Assembly (NCBI RefSeq): GCF_900108345.1
Contig: NZ_FNVV01000014.1
Location: 62,001 to 126,000 of the forward strand
DNA: 64,000 nt
Direction: 5' to 3'
Origin: Bacteroides ndongoniae
GTDB lineage: Bacteria > Bacteroidota > Bacteroidia > Bacteroidales > Bacteroidaceae
Part shown: positions 53,701-63,030 of the stretch, one piece after another
Numbering within the stretch: position 1 is the stretch's first letter
Layout: each line of letters begins with the position of its first letter
Made by a program: the position numbers and the translations under genes
Notes under the pieces: generated by a model
The model's input: the letters and a program-made list of their open reading frames with translations, nothing else
Database searches by the model: none
What the model was told of the DNA's origin: nothing

Positions 53701-53901
53701 TTCAAGTCGTTGGAAGTCGGAGTTTCGATGCCACGGAAGATCTTACGCAAGCTGAATATGGAATCAGTCAGATTGTATTATACAGGAACTAATCTATTGG
53801 TATTCAGTAAATTCAAGATGTGGGATCCGGAGCTTGGAGGTAATGCTTTTGCCTATCCGTTACAGCGGACACACAGTATTGGTTTACAAGTTAACTTTTA
53901 A
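50722..53901 (+). CDS. SusC-like TonB-dependent receptor
   Basis: A 1059-residue outer-membrane glycan importer. The start is set at ATG 50722 (MSNNVLKIRC) because it gives a normal signal peptide ending near SAQAQ; the frame further upstream to 50644 is AT-rich leader. It has a carboxypeptidase-D-like N-terminal domain (TGVVKDDAGEVVTGATVVIKG), a TonB box region (VEIVAFGTQKKSSM), the plug with VRGVSTMGASSSPLILIDG, then a 22-strand barrel. It pairs with the SusD gene 12 bp downstream. Specificity cannot be read from sequence. Confidence 0.97.
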   Translation: MSNNVLKIRCLKYICLICTVFFYVSAQAQVRTVTGVVKDDAGEVVTGATVVIKGTTTGTTTDFDGKYSIRVDNNDVLEFSFIGYFKKTVKVGNQTVINVTMESDTQQLDEVEIVAFGTQKKSSMIGAVTTINTKQLKVSSSNLTTSFAGKLAGVIAYQTGGDPSEQNVNFFVRGVSTMGASSSPLILIDGIESSQTDLARLQPDDIATFSILKDATATALYGARGANGILLITTKEGSVGKIKVNIRLESVLSSPTDMVDVTDPVTYMKLHNEATATRDPLAVQLYSQDKIDNTALGINPYVYPAVDWQDMLFKESSMNMKSTFSISGGSKFARYYVGGTYNIDNGMLKADGANDFNNNVRLSTYQLRSNVNVNVTKTTEVIMRLGITVDDYTGPIYGATDMFRRANLASPVLFPAYYPRTGEYANLPHIMFGNYDGTGNYPNPYADLQRGYRMYDNSKIVSTFEVKQDLEMITKGLKARAMFSTDRYSHKGATRQYNPFYYYVTNYDPVKNTYSLTNLNPPNLSDNGGTDYLNYVPETTEVNATTYFEAALNYDRTFNEKHNVSGLLVGYLRNYETSVIPNNDLNLAVLATLPYRNAGISGRLAYGYDNRYFVEGNFGYNGSERFSKNHRWGFFPSIGVGWMVSNEKFMKPFEDYISKLKFKVTYGLVGNDQLSNDAKDRYFYLSNVNVNDSGYGATFGERFSEHLNGVSITRYANDEITWELSKKWDFGIELGLFRALDLQVDFFKDKRSNILISRSDLPKTAGLLSSVKANAGELESHGVDIILDYNKSFSNGLWITSHNTFTYATNKVTKYDEPNYDALGTPWRSRIGQSWNQSWGFVAERLFIDDQDIANSPTQSFGKVMAGDIKYKDINKDGKVDYDDMVPIGYPTVPEINYGFGISAGYKIFDFSCFFQGTGRRSLWISPVNCSPFVDPNSGIKGASNLVLQDIADSYWSEDNRNIYALWPRLSTTRVSNNEQSSTWYMRDGSFLRFKSLEVGVSMPRKILRKLNMESVRLYYTGTNLLVFSKFKMWDPELGGNAFAYPLQRTHSIGLQVNF

Positions 53902-53913
53902 AGGAACATGATT

Positions 53914-55854
53914 ATGAAAAGAATAAAATATTTCATTTTAGCAACGTTGTTTACTCCATTATTCAGCAGTTGTGAGTTTTTGGATATTATTCCGGATAAC
54001 GTTGCTACAGTAGAATCTGTATTTGGGGATAAAAATTCAGCTAAGCAGTATTTGTATACTTGCTATAGTTTTATGCCCAGTCATCGCAGTATTGGTGACA
54101 ACCCGGGATTTGCTTATGGAGGAGAATTTGTTGTGATAACCGATAACTGGACATTTACTCCGTCGGGCTTGCCCAGAATATTGTTTGAAACAGGCAACAA
54201 TGCTGCCAATCCTTATTGTGATTGGTGGACACGTACGAAGAATATGTTTGCTGCCATTCGTGTATGTAACTATTTCTTGGAGAATATTGAGACTGTTCCC
54301 AATCTGTCGGAAGTGGAAAAAATGCGTTGGCGTGATGAAGTGATATTCTTAAAGGCATACTATCATTGGTGGTTGTTCCAAATGTATGGCCCTATTCCTT
54401 TGATGGATACTAATCCTGGTTTTACTGAGGATAAGGATTTGCAAGTCTATCGAAATACGAAAGACGAATGTGCCGATTATATTGTTGGCTTGTTCGACAA
54501 AGCTATTCAAGGCGGAGGACTTCCGGACAATATTTTAGGAGCAGAAGTAACTGAAATGGGACGTATCACCAAAGCTATCGCAATGGCTGTAAAAGCAAAG
54601 GTGATGGTTACGTTAGCCAGTGATTTCTTTAATGGAAATAGAGATTACGAGAATATGGTAGACAACAGAGGTGTTCATTTATTCTCCTCGGAATATAGCC
54701 AACAACGTTGGGTCGATGCTGCACAGGCTTGTAAAGAAGCTATCGACTTTTGTCATGCTCAAGGGATGAAACTTTATAAGTTTACAGCACCTTCTGGTCT
54801 TGGCACCAATGAGCAGATAGATTATACCTTGCAGCCGGCCATGATTCTGGCTGGAAAACTTCCGCTGAATACAGAGATCATTTGGAGCCAGGCAGAGGCA
54901 AAGCAGAATGTTTACGGAGATATGCAATACCGTTATGGTTTCCCTGAATATTTGTATAAAGGAAACATTTATAGTCCGACCGAGAAATTCGTAGGATATG
55001 AGACTTGTGGTTCTTTGGGCGTTTCTATGAGCGTAGCTGAGACATTTTATACGCAGCATGGTGTGCCTATCACAGAGGATAAAACCTATTATAAAGAAGA
55101 TGAATGGTATAAGGCCGATGAAGATTACCAGAGTCGTACAGATCATAAATACTTGATTAAAGAAGGATATCAGACTAACAAAATAAATCTGTATCGTGAA
55201 CCAAGATATTACGGATCGATAGCTTTCAGAGGTTCCTTGTTGTTTGGCTATGGTAACAATAATATAGACGACATGTATTATTTCTATCCTAAAAATACCA
55301 ATAGAGCCAATACAACCGGTATGCTTGCCCGTAAATGGGTTCCTTATACCAGTGCTCCGGCCCAGGAAATTGATTTTTATCATTGGCCTATTATGCGTTT
55401 AGCCGATTTGTATTTGTTGTATGCAGAAGCATTGAATGAATGTACAGTAGGAAACGGCACTCCTGATCCGGATGTCTATTTCTATGTGAACGAAGTGCGT
55501 AAACGTTCTGGATTGGAGCCTGTGGAAGATGCTTGGACTAAGTATTCGGAATATCCACAGAAGTATACTACTAAAGAAGGAATGCGCCAGATCATCCGTC
55601 AGGAACGTCGTATTGAATTGGCTTTCGAAGGACATTCATGGTTCGATTTGCGCAGATGGAAATTGATGGAAAGTATGTTTGGAGCAAGTACAATGCGGGG
55701 CTATAACGTGAAGTATTCTGATAATCTGGAATATATAACAACTCCCACAGTGATACATGCTACCAAGTATGAAACTAAGAGTAATTTGTGGCCTATTAAG
55801 GATTCCGAGTTGAATACTAACCTGAATTTGGTTCAGAATCCGGGATGGGAATAA
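53914..55854 (+). CDS. SusD-like surface glycan-binding lipoprotein
   Basis: A 647-residue RagB/SusD protein with a lipobox (LFSSC) near the N-terminus, then EFLDIIPDN, a SusD N-terminal signature. TPR-like helices hold SEVEKMRWRDEVIFLKAYYHWWLFQMYGPIPL. The C-terminal signature LRRWKLME follows RIELAFEGHSWFD. ATG 53914 is preferred to 53908 because it stands at proper spacing after AAAGGA. It caps the SusC channel and delivers oligosaccharides. Confidence 0.96.
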   Translation: MKRIKYFILATLFTPLFSSCEFLDIIPDNVATVESVFGDKNSAKQYLYTCYSFMPSHRSIGDNPGFAYGGEFVVITDNWTFTPSGLPRILFETGNNAANPYCDWWTRTKNMFAAIRVCNYFLENIETVPNLSEVEKMRWRDEVIFLKAYYHWWLFQMYGPIPLMDTNPGFTEDKDLQVYRNTKDECADYIVGLFDKAIQGGGLPDNILGAEVTEMGRITKAIAMAVKAKVMVTLASDFFNGNRDYENMVDNRGVHLFSSEYSQQRWVDAAQACKEAIDFCHAQGMKLYKFTAPSGLGTNEQIDYTLQPAMILAGKLPLNTEIIWSQAEAKQNVYGDMQYRYGFPEYLYKGNIYSPTEKFVGYETCGSLGVSMSVAETFYTQHGVPITEDKTYYKEDEWYKADEDYQSRTDHKYLIKEGYQTNKINLYREPRYYGSIAFRGSLLFGYGNNNIDDMYYFYPKNTNRANTTGMLARKWVPYTSAPAQEIDFYHWPIMRLADLYLLYAEALNECTVGNGTPDPDVYFYVNEVRKRSGLEPVEDAWTKYSEYPQKYTTKEGMRQIIRQERRIELAFEGHSWFDLRRWKLMESMFGASTMRGYNVKYSDNLEYITTPTVIHATKYETKSNLWPIKDSELNTNLNLVQNPGWE

Positions 55855-55955
55855 TAAACCTGACTCAAGTTCCGCATGTTGGCAAATGCTTGTGTACGAA
55901 ATTGTAAGTGATTGATAAACAGAAATATATTAGTTTATTCTCAATTTACTAAAAA

Positions 55956-56043
55956 TAAACTGGTAGTTTACCCGTATTAAACTGATAGTTTACTCGTATT
56001 AAACTGATAGTTTATCCGTATTAAACTGACGGTTTATCCGTAT
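55956..56043. repeat. four 22-bp tandem repeats with palindromic core
   Basis: Four consecutive units of 22 bp, each built as TAAACTGATAGTTTA plus YCCGTAT with one or two base changes. The TAAACT/AGTTTA core of each unit is a perfect or near-perfect palindrome. The array lies in the 243-bp gap between susD and the next lipoprotein gene of the PUL, about 55 bp before that gene's start. Confidence 0.9.
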
Positions 56044-56097
56044 TAAAGCAGAATAAACAAATGGCGGAACTTAAATAAACCTGAAATATTATATATT

Positions 56098-57366
56098 ATG
56101 AGACGTCTTATAAATATTGCATTTTTTGCACTTCTTCTTCTGGCCTCATGCAAAGAAGAAAGTAGTTATGGACAATATCCGGTAGAATCCACTCCTCCGG
56201 GAAAGGTTACCAATATTGAGTACGAAGCATTACCGGGAGCAGTGAAGCTGAAATATGAGCTGCCGATGGATAAAGACTTGTTGTATGTAAAGGCTGCCTA
56301 CCAGCTGGATAATAAGGAATGGAAAGAAGCGAAAGCATCGGCTTATACAAATGAACTGTTGCTCGAAGGATTTGGTGTAGGCGACAGTACGCGCCAGGTC
56401 CGGGTGACAGCTGTTGATGTTAACCAGAATGAATCGGAAGTTGCGCTAATTGACGTTGTTCCGGAAGCATCACCTGTATATGAGGTTATAAAAACTGTAT
56501 CTGGTGTAGCTACTTTTGGTGGGGTTAAAATCTCTTGGACAAATCCTAAAGATTTTAATGTAATATTGGTGCTGAATCGTGAGAACGAAGCCGGTCAGAT
56601 GATTCAACCAGTAGGTGGACGAATTTATGCAGAAGGTAATGGTAAAGAGGATTCAAGGTCTATTCAAGGCATTGATTCTATTATGACCCGTTTTACTGTT
56701 CATGTTGAAGACCGTTGGGGAAACAGATCTTCTAAATATGAATTTATGGCCAAACCGATGTTTGAAGAATTGATAGATAAGTCTTCGTTCAGACGATGGA
56801 ATCCAAGCAATGCACAAGGTACAGATCAAATCAAGTATCAGGCATGGTGGGGATTTGATATTGAGAAAATATGGGATGGACTTCATCCAGGAAACCATTC
56901 ATCCGATAATTGTTATAGTACAGCCCAAGGGAATAAAGAAAACAGAATTACGTTTGATATGGTTTCTCAGATCAAGCCTTCCCGAATGAAGCTTTGGGCC
57001 AGAAAGAATTACAAATATTCTGCTATCGGTGAATATATCCGTGTTTGGGGTTCGAACGACCCAGAAGGATTGCCGACTTTTGATCAAACGGTTGAACCAA
57101 TTGAAAAGCGTTGGACATTATTGACGGAAGAACAAGGGCCTAAGGGAGGATATCATGTTTATAAACCTTCTGGATTACCCGGTACACAAGTTACATCTGG
57201 TGATGTTCAATATGCTGAAGTCGATGGAATTGATATTTATTTCAAAGCCGATATTCCGACTGTCAGATATATCTGTATTGAAATGGTTTCGATGTGGAGT
57301 GGTGGAAGTACGGGGTCGTTTACGATTGCAGAAGTTGATTTCTATGGGCAATATGTCAAGAAGTAG
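56098..57366 (+). CDS. surface glycan-binding lipoprotein (DUF4959/DUF5126/DUF5000 type)
   Basis: A 422-residue lipoprotein (lipobox LLASC, Cys 18) following SusD in the PUL. The domain order looks like the trio often placed after SusD. First is an Ig/FN3-like segment beginning TPPGKVTNIEYEALPGAVKLKYELP (DUF4959), then a second beta domain (GVKISWTNPKDFNVILVLNREN; DUF5126). Last is a C-terminal discoidin/F5-8C-like domain with WWGFDIEKIWDG and IRVWGSNDPEG (DUF5000). It likely holds glycan at the cell surface for the SusCD pair. DUF names are from pattern memory. Confidence 0.78.
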   Translation: MRRLINIAFFALLLLASCKEESSYGQYPVESTPPGKVTNIEYEALPGAVKLKYELPMDKDLLYVKAAYQLDNKEWKEAKASAYTNELLLEGFGVGDSTRQVRVTAVDVNQNESEVALIDVVPEASPVYEVIKTVSGVATFGGVKISWTNPKDFNVILVLNRENEAGQMIQPVGGRIYAEGNGKEDSRSIQGIDSIMTRFTVHVEDRWGNRSSKYEFMAKPMFEELIDKSSFRRWNPSNAQGTDQIKYQAWWGFDIEKIWDGLHPGNHSSDNCYSTAQGNKENRITFDMVSQIKPSRMKLWARKNYKYSAIGEYIRVWGSNDPEGLPTFDQTVEPIEKRWTLLTEEQGPKGGYHVYKPSGLPGTQVTSGDVQYAEVDGIDIYFKADIPTVRYICIEMVSMWSGGSTGSFTIAEVDFYGQYVKK

Positions 57367-57414
57367 TCGGAAACATCTGTTTTTATGAATATAAACTATA
57401 AAAAATATATAGTT

Positions 57415-59184
57415 ATGAAAAATAAACTACATACTATACTTTTATTGTTTGTTTGTTTCCTTAGCTTGTTTGCATGTGAGGATATTAATGACAAACATGA
57501 CATTTATATGAGGGATGGAGAAGAATTGCATGTTGGAAAGATGGATTCTTTGTATCTGTATCCGGGCAATTTGAGAGCCCAATTGAAGTGTTGGATTACC
57601 GACCGGCGTTCAGTGTGGCTTATGGTACAAAAAGATAATAGTGAGGAAGAACAGTGGATCAGTTTACCGGAAGGAAATCGGGAAGATTCGATAGTCGTTT
57701 ATATAGAAGGGCTGGATGAAGGAAGCAATCAGTTGACTTTTATGACGACGAATGAAGACAAATCGGTCTTTTCCGTACCACTGAAACAGTCGGTTACCGT
57801 TTATGGCGAAAAGTTTCAGCAGGGATTGATGCAACGTACTGTGGAACATGTGGAAGCAGCTGAAGGTTTCCTGAGAATCTCTTGGGGACCTAAAACCACC
57901 GAACAGCTGGTAGGTGAGAAAATCTACTATAAAGATATAAACGGTAAGGAATGCACTCATGTGACATCGGCTGATAACAATGTCAGTGTCATCAGCAATG
58001 TTGACTTGTCTGCCGGTATGTTTGAGTATTCTTCACTTTATCTGCCGGTATCTACAGCTGTTGATACTTTTGCTGTGAATAAAGAAAAGGTAGAATATAC
58101 AATTACCCCACGTCCGGAAGGCATGAAAAAGAATGCCATCCAGATTGCTAAGGAAATAAAACTAGGTTGGAATCTGGGCAATTCGTTGGAAGTTGGTAGC
58201 GGCGAAACTGCTTGGGGAAATCCCAAAACGACAAAAGAGTTGATTACAGCCGTGAAAAATGCCGGTTTCTCTGCAGTCCGAATTCCGTGTATTTGGGGGG
58301 CATTTGCTTCGAATGACGGAACATATGAAATTCGGGCTGATCGTATGGCGCGTGTGAAAGAGGTGGTAGATTATTGCATGGACAATGATCTGTATGCAAT
58401 CCTTAATACTCATCATGATTGGATTGACAAATTCAATTATAAAGAATATGATGAAGCTTTGGTTGCACAGTCGGAAGAGAAAGTTCGGTTGATATGGGGA
58501 CAAATAGCAGAGGAGTTTAAAGAATATGGCGAAAAGCTCTTATTCGCCTGTGCCAATGAAGCAGATGTACCTCAGGCTGCTATGCCTATTTTCAAGCGTT
58601 TCGAACAGGCCTTTGTAGATGTTGTACGTGAGTCAGGAGGTAACAATCTGTATAGAACATTGGTAATACAGTGTCCGAATACAGATATCAATCGTGCATA
58701 TCAGTACATGGATTTGGTAGAAGATTATGTTCCGATGAGTCTTATGACTGAAGTCCATTATTATACTCCTTGGTCCTTCTGCGGCTCCGGTGAAGGAACA
58801 TATTTCTGGGGAGAAGAATATAAGATATACGGACAAATAGAAACAGGATATCAGGAGGCATATGTATGTGATCAATTCCAAAAGATGAAGGAACTTTTCG
58901 CAGATAAGGGAATTCCTGTTGTTTTAGGTGAATACGGTGCCTTATATGGTGGAAAAAAGAAACTGGAAGATCCGGAATTGCAAGCTAAGGCTGAGGAATC
59001 AAGAGCTTATTTCATGCAGTATGTAACAGAGCAAGCTAAGAACTATGGATTGATCCCGTTTATTTGGGATGATGGATGGAATTTCCCGTTGATGGATAGA
59101 AGAAACTGCAAGGTGATTGAAACACGACAAATGGACATGGACGCTTTGAATAAAGGAGCAGAAGCCGGAGTTTATCCGTTCTGA
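57415..59184 (+). CDS. surface lipoprotein GH5 endo-beta-glycanase
   Basis: A 589-residue protein. Start ATG 57415 (MKNKLHTILLLF) is preferred over 57385, giving a compact lipoprotein signal with lipobox LFAC. Residues of about 25-235 form N-terminal beta domains; the first (DGEELHVGKMDSLYLYPG) resembles DUF4998. From about 240 runs a GH5 barrel (KLGWNLGNSLEV, VRIPCIWGAF, NTHHDW) with acid/base Glu in CANEADV and nucleophile Glu in VLGEYGALYGG. Placement after SusD and the surface lipoprotein suggests it is the outward-facing enzyme that makes the first backbone cuts, while the 44718 GH5 may act in the periplasm. Confidence 0.9.
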   Translation: MKNKLHTILLLFVCFLSLFACEDINDKHDIYMRDGEELHVGKMDSLYLYPGNLRAQLKCWITDRRSVWLMVQKDNSEEEQWISLPEGNREDSIVVYIEGLDEGSNQLTFMTTNEDKSVFSVPLKQSVTVYGEKFQQGLMQRTVEHVEAAEGFLRISWGPKTTEQLVGEKIYYKDINGKECTHVTSADNNVSVISNVDLSAGMFEYSSLYLPVSTAVDTFAVNKEKVEYTITPRPEGMKKNAIQIAKEIKLGWNLGNSLEVGSGETAWGNPKTTKELITAVKNAGFSAVRIPCIWGAFASNDGTYEIRADRMARVKEVVDYCMDNDLYAILNTHHDWIDKFNYKEYDEALVAQSEEKVRLIWGQIAEEFKEYGEKLLFACANEADVPQAAMPIFKRFEQAFVDVVRESGGNNLYRTLVIQCPNTDINRAYQYMDLVEDYVPMSLMTEVHYYTPWSFCGSGEGTYFWGEEYKIYGQIETGYQEAYVCDQFQKMKELFADKGIPVVLGEYGALYGGKKKLEDPELQAKAEESRAYFMQYVTEQAKNYGLIPFIWDDGWNFPLMDRRNCKVIETRQMDMDALNKGAEAGVYPF

Positions 59185-59473
59185 TGCGAATTGTTGAAGG
59201 TCTGTGACTGATGAAAGGGTGTGCCGGAGTGGCTTTGGATTTTTGTGATTTGTAACTGTTTAAATTTCATTGTTGATAACTGAGATTGGTATGAATTACA
59301 ATATCCGTAGCTATAGGTACACCCTTTTTAGCATATAACGCTGTAATGTTATCCAAAACGCATCTATTTGTTATCATTTGCATCCTGTTGGGTAATGATA
59401 CATCGGGTATATTTGTTACGGAGAAAAAGATTTTATTTGGAATATGTATTATTAATATGGAATAGTTGAAGCT

Positions 59474-61966
59474 ATGGTTAAAGCATGTATGTTACGGAAT
59501 TTGTTATTCGTTATGGGAGCTGCCGTTATGTTGCTATCCTGTAAGGAAGATATTGGACGATTGGAGAACTCTAATGTGATGCGTTTATGGTACGACGAGC
59601 CTGCAGAGTATTTTATCAATGCTTTGCCTTTAGGAAATGGACGCTTGGGAGCTATGGTGTATGGACGTCCGTCGGAAGAACTGATCCATTTGAATGAAAG
59701 TTCTTTTTGGACCGGAGGACCTGTCAATTTAAGACCTAATCCTGATGCTTCCGTTTATTTGCCGCAAATACGAAAGGCTTTGGACGAAAAGAACTATGCC
59801 TTGGCCGATCAGCTGGCACATAATATGCAAGGATTGTTCAGCCAATCTTATGCACCAATTGGAGATTTGCTGATCAAGCAGCAATACAAGGGAGAGGCAA
59901 CTGACTATTATCGTGATTTGGACTTGCAACGTGCAATTGCTACCACTCGTTTTAAGGCTGATAATGTGGAGTATATTCGTGAAGCATTTGTGTCTTATCC
60001 TGATCAGGTGGTGGTAGTTCGTTTCACTTCATCGGTACCCCAGGCTCTTGATTTGGAACTACGTACACAGACTAAGATGCATGCTACTGTAGCAGTTGAC
60101 GGAAAAGATTTGCTGGTCGAAGGCAGAGCACCTTCGCATGCCGATCCTACTTATATTAATACATCAGACGAACCTGTTCAATGGGGAGATTCGTGTAGAG
60201 GTATGCGCTTTCAGACACGTATTCGTACTTTGAAAAACGATGGGCAGGAAGCTTTGACGGATGGAAGCATTCGGATAACAGATGCTTCGGAGGTTGTTCT
60301 GGGTATATCCATTGCTACCAGTTTCAATGGTTTTGATAAATGCCCGGTATCAGAAGGAAAAGACGAGAAAAAACTGGCCAAAGCGTATTTGGACTCTGTT
60401 TGTGGGAAATCTTACGATGAGCTGAAACAGGCACATATTGCTGATTATTCTTCATATTTTAATAAGTTAGGTTTCTATTTGAAAGGAGATGCTTCCAAAG
60501 AAAAGATGCCTACCGATGAACGTCTGCAAGCATATCAGACAGATAATTCCGATCATGGGTTGGAAACGTTGTTGTATCAGTACGGACGTTATCTTCTGAT
60601 CGCTTCTTCACGAAAAGGAGGAGTTGCTGCCAATTTGCAGGGAATATGGAATGTAGATGTACGTCCGGCGTGGAGTAGTAATTATACAACCAATATTAAT
60701 TTTGAGATGAATTACTGGGCTTCTGACAAAACTGGCTTGGGAGATATGAATGAACCGATGATTCAGCAAATCATCAACATGTCGAAAACCGGACGGTATG
60801 TTGCTTCGGATTATTATAAATGTCGTGGATGGGCTGCCGGACACAATTCCGACATTTGGGCCATGACCAATCCGGTTGGTCATCTGGGAATGGGCGATCC
60901 GCAATGGGCTAATTGGACAATGGCTTCTCCTTGGCTTTCACAGCATTTGTGGGAAAAATATGCTTATACGGGCGACGAGGAATATCTTAAAAACACTGCA
61001 TATCCGATTATGAAATCAGCCGCAGAATTTTGTCTTGACTGGCTGATTGATGATGGCAACGGGCATTTGCTGACTTCTCCATCTACTTCTCCTGAGCATC
61101 GGTTTATAGGTGAAGATGGGAAAGCGTGGGCTGTTACCAAAGGAGCTACGATGGATTTAGGACTTATCCGGAATCTGTTTGAGAATACCATAGAAGCTAT
61201 TCAGGTTTTGGGCACAGACAAGGATTTTGCCGTTTCTTTGAATGAGGCATTGGTAAAGATGCTACCTTATCAGCCGGGGGCTGAGGGTGATCTGAATGAA
61301 TGGGGAGCTGATTATGCAGATGCAGAACCACAGCACAGACATGTTTCTCATTTATTTTGCCTGCATCCGGGACATGATGTTTCTGCCAATCGGACTCCCG
61401 AATTGTTTGAGGCCTGTAAGAAGACTTTGTTGAAAAGAGGGGATAAAGGAACGGGCTGGTCTTTGGCATGGAAAGTTTGTTTCTGGGCGCGTCTTTTGGA
61501 TGGCGAACATGCTTATAAGTTGATTAACAACTATCTGAACTATACAACGGAACGAGGTTTCTCAGAGAATGGTGGAACGTATCCGAATTTGTTTAATGCT
61601 TGCCCTCCATTCCAGATTGACGGGAACTTTGGAGTTGTAGAAGGAATATCCGAAATGTTGCTGCAAAGTCATTTGCATGAAATACATTTGTTGCCAGCTT
61701 TACCTTCGTCGTGGGATGCAGGAGAAATTATCGGACTGAAAGCTCGCGGAGGTTATGAAGTGAACATATCATGGGAACATGGAAAACTAAAAAAGGCGGT
61801 ATTGTCTGCGATGAAAGATACAGAGTGCCGTTTGCGTACGAATGCCCCCATACAGATAAAAGGGGTTAAGATGAAAACCATTGAACAGAAGAGCGTAGCT
61901 GGAACTACCTATCTGAATGTATTTGATGTAAAACATGGAAAGAAATATATTATAAAGCCTGTGTGA
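59474..61966 (+). CDS. GH95 alpha-L-fucosidase
   Basis: An 830-residue family 95 enzyme, inverting alpha-1,2-L-fucosidase type, with a lipobox-like AVMLLSC. It starts with the GH95 N-domain words LWYDEPAEYFINALPLGNGRLGAM and HLNESSFWTGGP. The (alpha/alpha)6 barrel holds NINFEMNYW near residue 409 (catalytic Asn pair), STSPEH near 539 (acid Glu) and IDGNFG near 716 (Asp). These line up with N421/N423, E566 and D766 of Bifidobacterium AfcA as I recall it. It would release terminal fucose from the PUL substrate. One base separates its stop from the next gene start. Confidence 0.94.
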   Translation: MVKACMLRNLLFVMGAAVMLLSCKEDIGRLENSNVMRLWYDEPAEYFINALPLGNGRLGAMVYGRPSEELIHLNESSFWTGGPVNLRPNPDASVYLPQIRKALDEKNYALADQLAHNMQGLFSQSYAPIGDLLIKQQYKGEATDYYRDLDLQRAIATTRFKADNVEYIREAFVSYPDQVVVVRFTSSVPQALDLELRTQTKMHATVAVDGKDLLVEGRAPSHADPTYINTSDEPVQWGDSCRGMRFQTRIRTLKNDGQEALTDGSIRITDASEVVLGISIATSFNGFDKCPVSEGKDEKKLAKAYLDSVCGKSYDELKQAHIADYSSYFNKLGFYLKGDASKEKMPTDERLQAYQTDNSDHGLETLLYQYGRYLLIASSRKGGVAANLQGIWNVDVRPAWSSNYTTNINFEMNYWASDKTGLGDMNEPMIQQIINMSKTGRYVASDYYKCRGWAAGHNSDIWAMTNPVGHLGMGDPQWANWTMASPWLSQHLWEKYAYTGDEEYLKNTAYPIMKSAAEFCLDWLIDDGNGHLLTSPSTSPEHRFIGEDGKAWAVTKGATMDLGLIRNLFENTIEAIQVLGTDKDFAVSLNEALVKMLPYQPGAEGDLNEWGADYADAEPQHRHVSHLFCLHPGHDVSANRTPELFEACKKTLLKRGDKGTGWSLAWKVCFWARLLDGEHAYKLINNYLNYTTERGFSENGGTYPNLFNACPPFQIDGNFGVVEGISEMLLQSHLHEIHLLPALPSSWDAGEIIGLKARGGYEVNISWEHGKLKKAVLSAMKDTECRLRTNAPIQIKGVKMKTIEQKSVAGTTYLNVFDVKHGKKYIIKPV

Positions 61967-61967
61967 G

Positions 61968-62948
61968 ATGAAGATTTTTGTTTTTTATCTGATTTGTATG
62001 ATTGCCCCCCTTTCTTTGTGGGGGCAAAATTTGCATAAAGGTATCATGATGTATGGTGACAGCAGCCGGACGGGCAGGGCTTTTACAAAGGATCCGTATG
62101 TCTTGAAATGGAAAGGAAACTATTTGATGTATTATTCGATACCAGAATCCAAAGAACGTGGTATCGGATGGGGAATTGGCATTGCAGAGAGTCAGGATTT
62201 AGATTCCTGGCAGAAAGTAGGGGAGATTAATCCGTTGCAGGATTCCGATTTGGAGCGGAAGGGTATCTGTGCTCCTTGTGCTATCGTAAGGAATGATACC
62301 ATACATTTATTCTATCAGATATATGGCAATGGGGCGTTGGATGCCATTTGCCACGCTTATTCGGTTGATGGTATTCATTTTGTACGTAACCGTACTAATC
62401 CAGTGTTTCGTCCTTCGGGCGATTGGAACTGCGGAAGAGCCATCGATGCAGAAGTGTTTGAATACAAAGGGCAGTATTTCTTGTATTATGCGACCAGAGA
62501 TCAGGCATATCAGAAACAATACTTAGGTGTGGCAGTCACTTCCAGACACTCTTCTTTTGATCGTGATACCTGGAAACAGGCATGTTCGGCACCTATACTT
62601 TTTCCTGAACTTGCCTGGGAAGGCAATTGCATTGAAGCTCCTTCGGTCATCAACCGCAATGGTAAGCTTTATATGTTTTATGCCGGCAATTATAACAATG
62701 CGCCACAGCAGATTGGTGTTGCAGAAAGCCATGATGGCTTGGTGTGGACGCGCTGCAGTAATAATCCTTTTCTAGCTGTAGGAAAAGCCGGTGAATGGAA
62801 CAGTAGTGAGTCTGGACATCCGGGAATTTTGGACGATGGAGAGCAATGCTATTTGTTCTATCAGGGCAACAATGATCATGGAAAAACCTGGTTCCTCTCT
62901 AAAGTTCGTGTGCAGTGGAATCAGAAAGGTCCCTATCTGGACGAATAA
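61968..62948 (+). CDS. GH43-like five-bladed beta-propeller glycosidase
   Basis: A 326-residue exported protein (signal peptide to about LWGQ). It has the three acidic positions of the GH43/GH117 superfamily: FTKDPYVLKWKGNYLMYYS (Asp), CGRAIDAEVFEYKGQYFLYYA (Asp) and NCIEAPSVINRNGKLYMFYAG (Glu). It probably removes an arabinose, xylose, galactose or anhydro-sugar side group; the exact family is not certain by eye. It is tightly coupled to the GH95 gene (1-bp gap), so both likely act on the same oligosaccharide. Confidence 0.85.
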   Translation: MKIFVFYLICMIAPLSLWGQNLHKGIMMYGDSSRTGRAFTKDPYVLKWKGNYLMYYSIPESKERGIGWGIGIAESQDLDSWQKVGEINPLQDSDLERKGICAPCAIVRNDTIHLFYQIYGNGALDAICHAYSVDGIHFVRNRTNPVFRPSGDWNCGRAIDAEVFEYKGQYFLYYATRDQAYQKQYLGVAVTSRHSSFDRDTWKQACSAPILFPELAWEGNCIEAPSVINRNGKLYMFYAGNYNNAPQQIGVAESHDGLVWTRCSNNPFLAVGKAGEWNSSESGHPGILDDGEQCYLFYQGNNDHGKTWFLSKVRVQWNQKGPYLDE

Positions 62949-63022
62949 AAGACCAATATGTGGAAAGAGTGTTATCATTGAAATATCTGTCGTATGAGGG
63001 ATTCCGAGTTGGAACTATTTTC

Positions 63023-63030
63023 TATTTTTG
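63023..63030 (+). promoter_or_regulatory. candidate -7 promoter element for the sensor gene
   Basis: TATTTTTG matches TAnnTTTG, 66 bp before the ATG at 63096. This would give the PUL sensor its own promoter, as expected for a regulator that must be present before induction. Confidence 0.5.

Noticed and set aside
55956..56043. Possible CRISPR array in the PUL
   Set aside because: Units are directly contiguous with no spacers, which is a simple tandem repeat.
59214..59327. AAAGGGTGT and ACACCCTTT as a hairpin after the lipoprotein GH5 gene
   Set aside because: The arms are about 100 nt apart with only 9 bp pairing; too weak to call a terminator.
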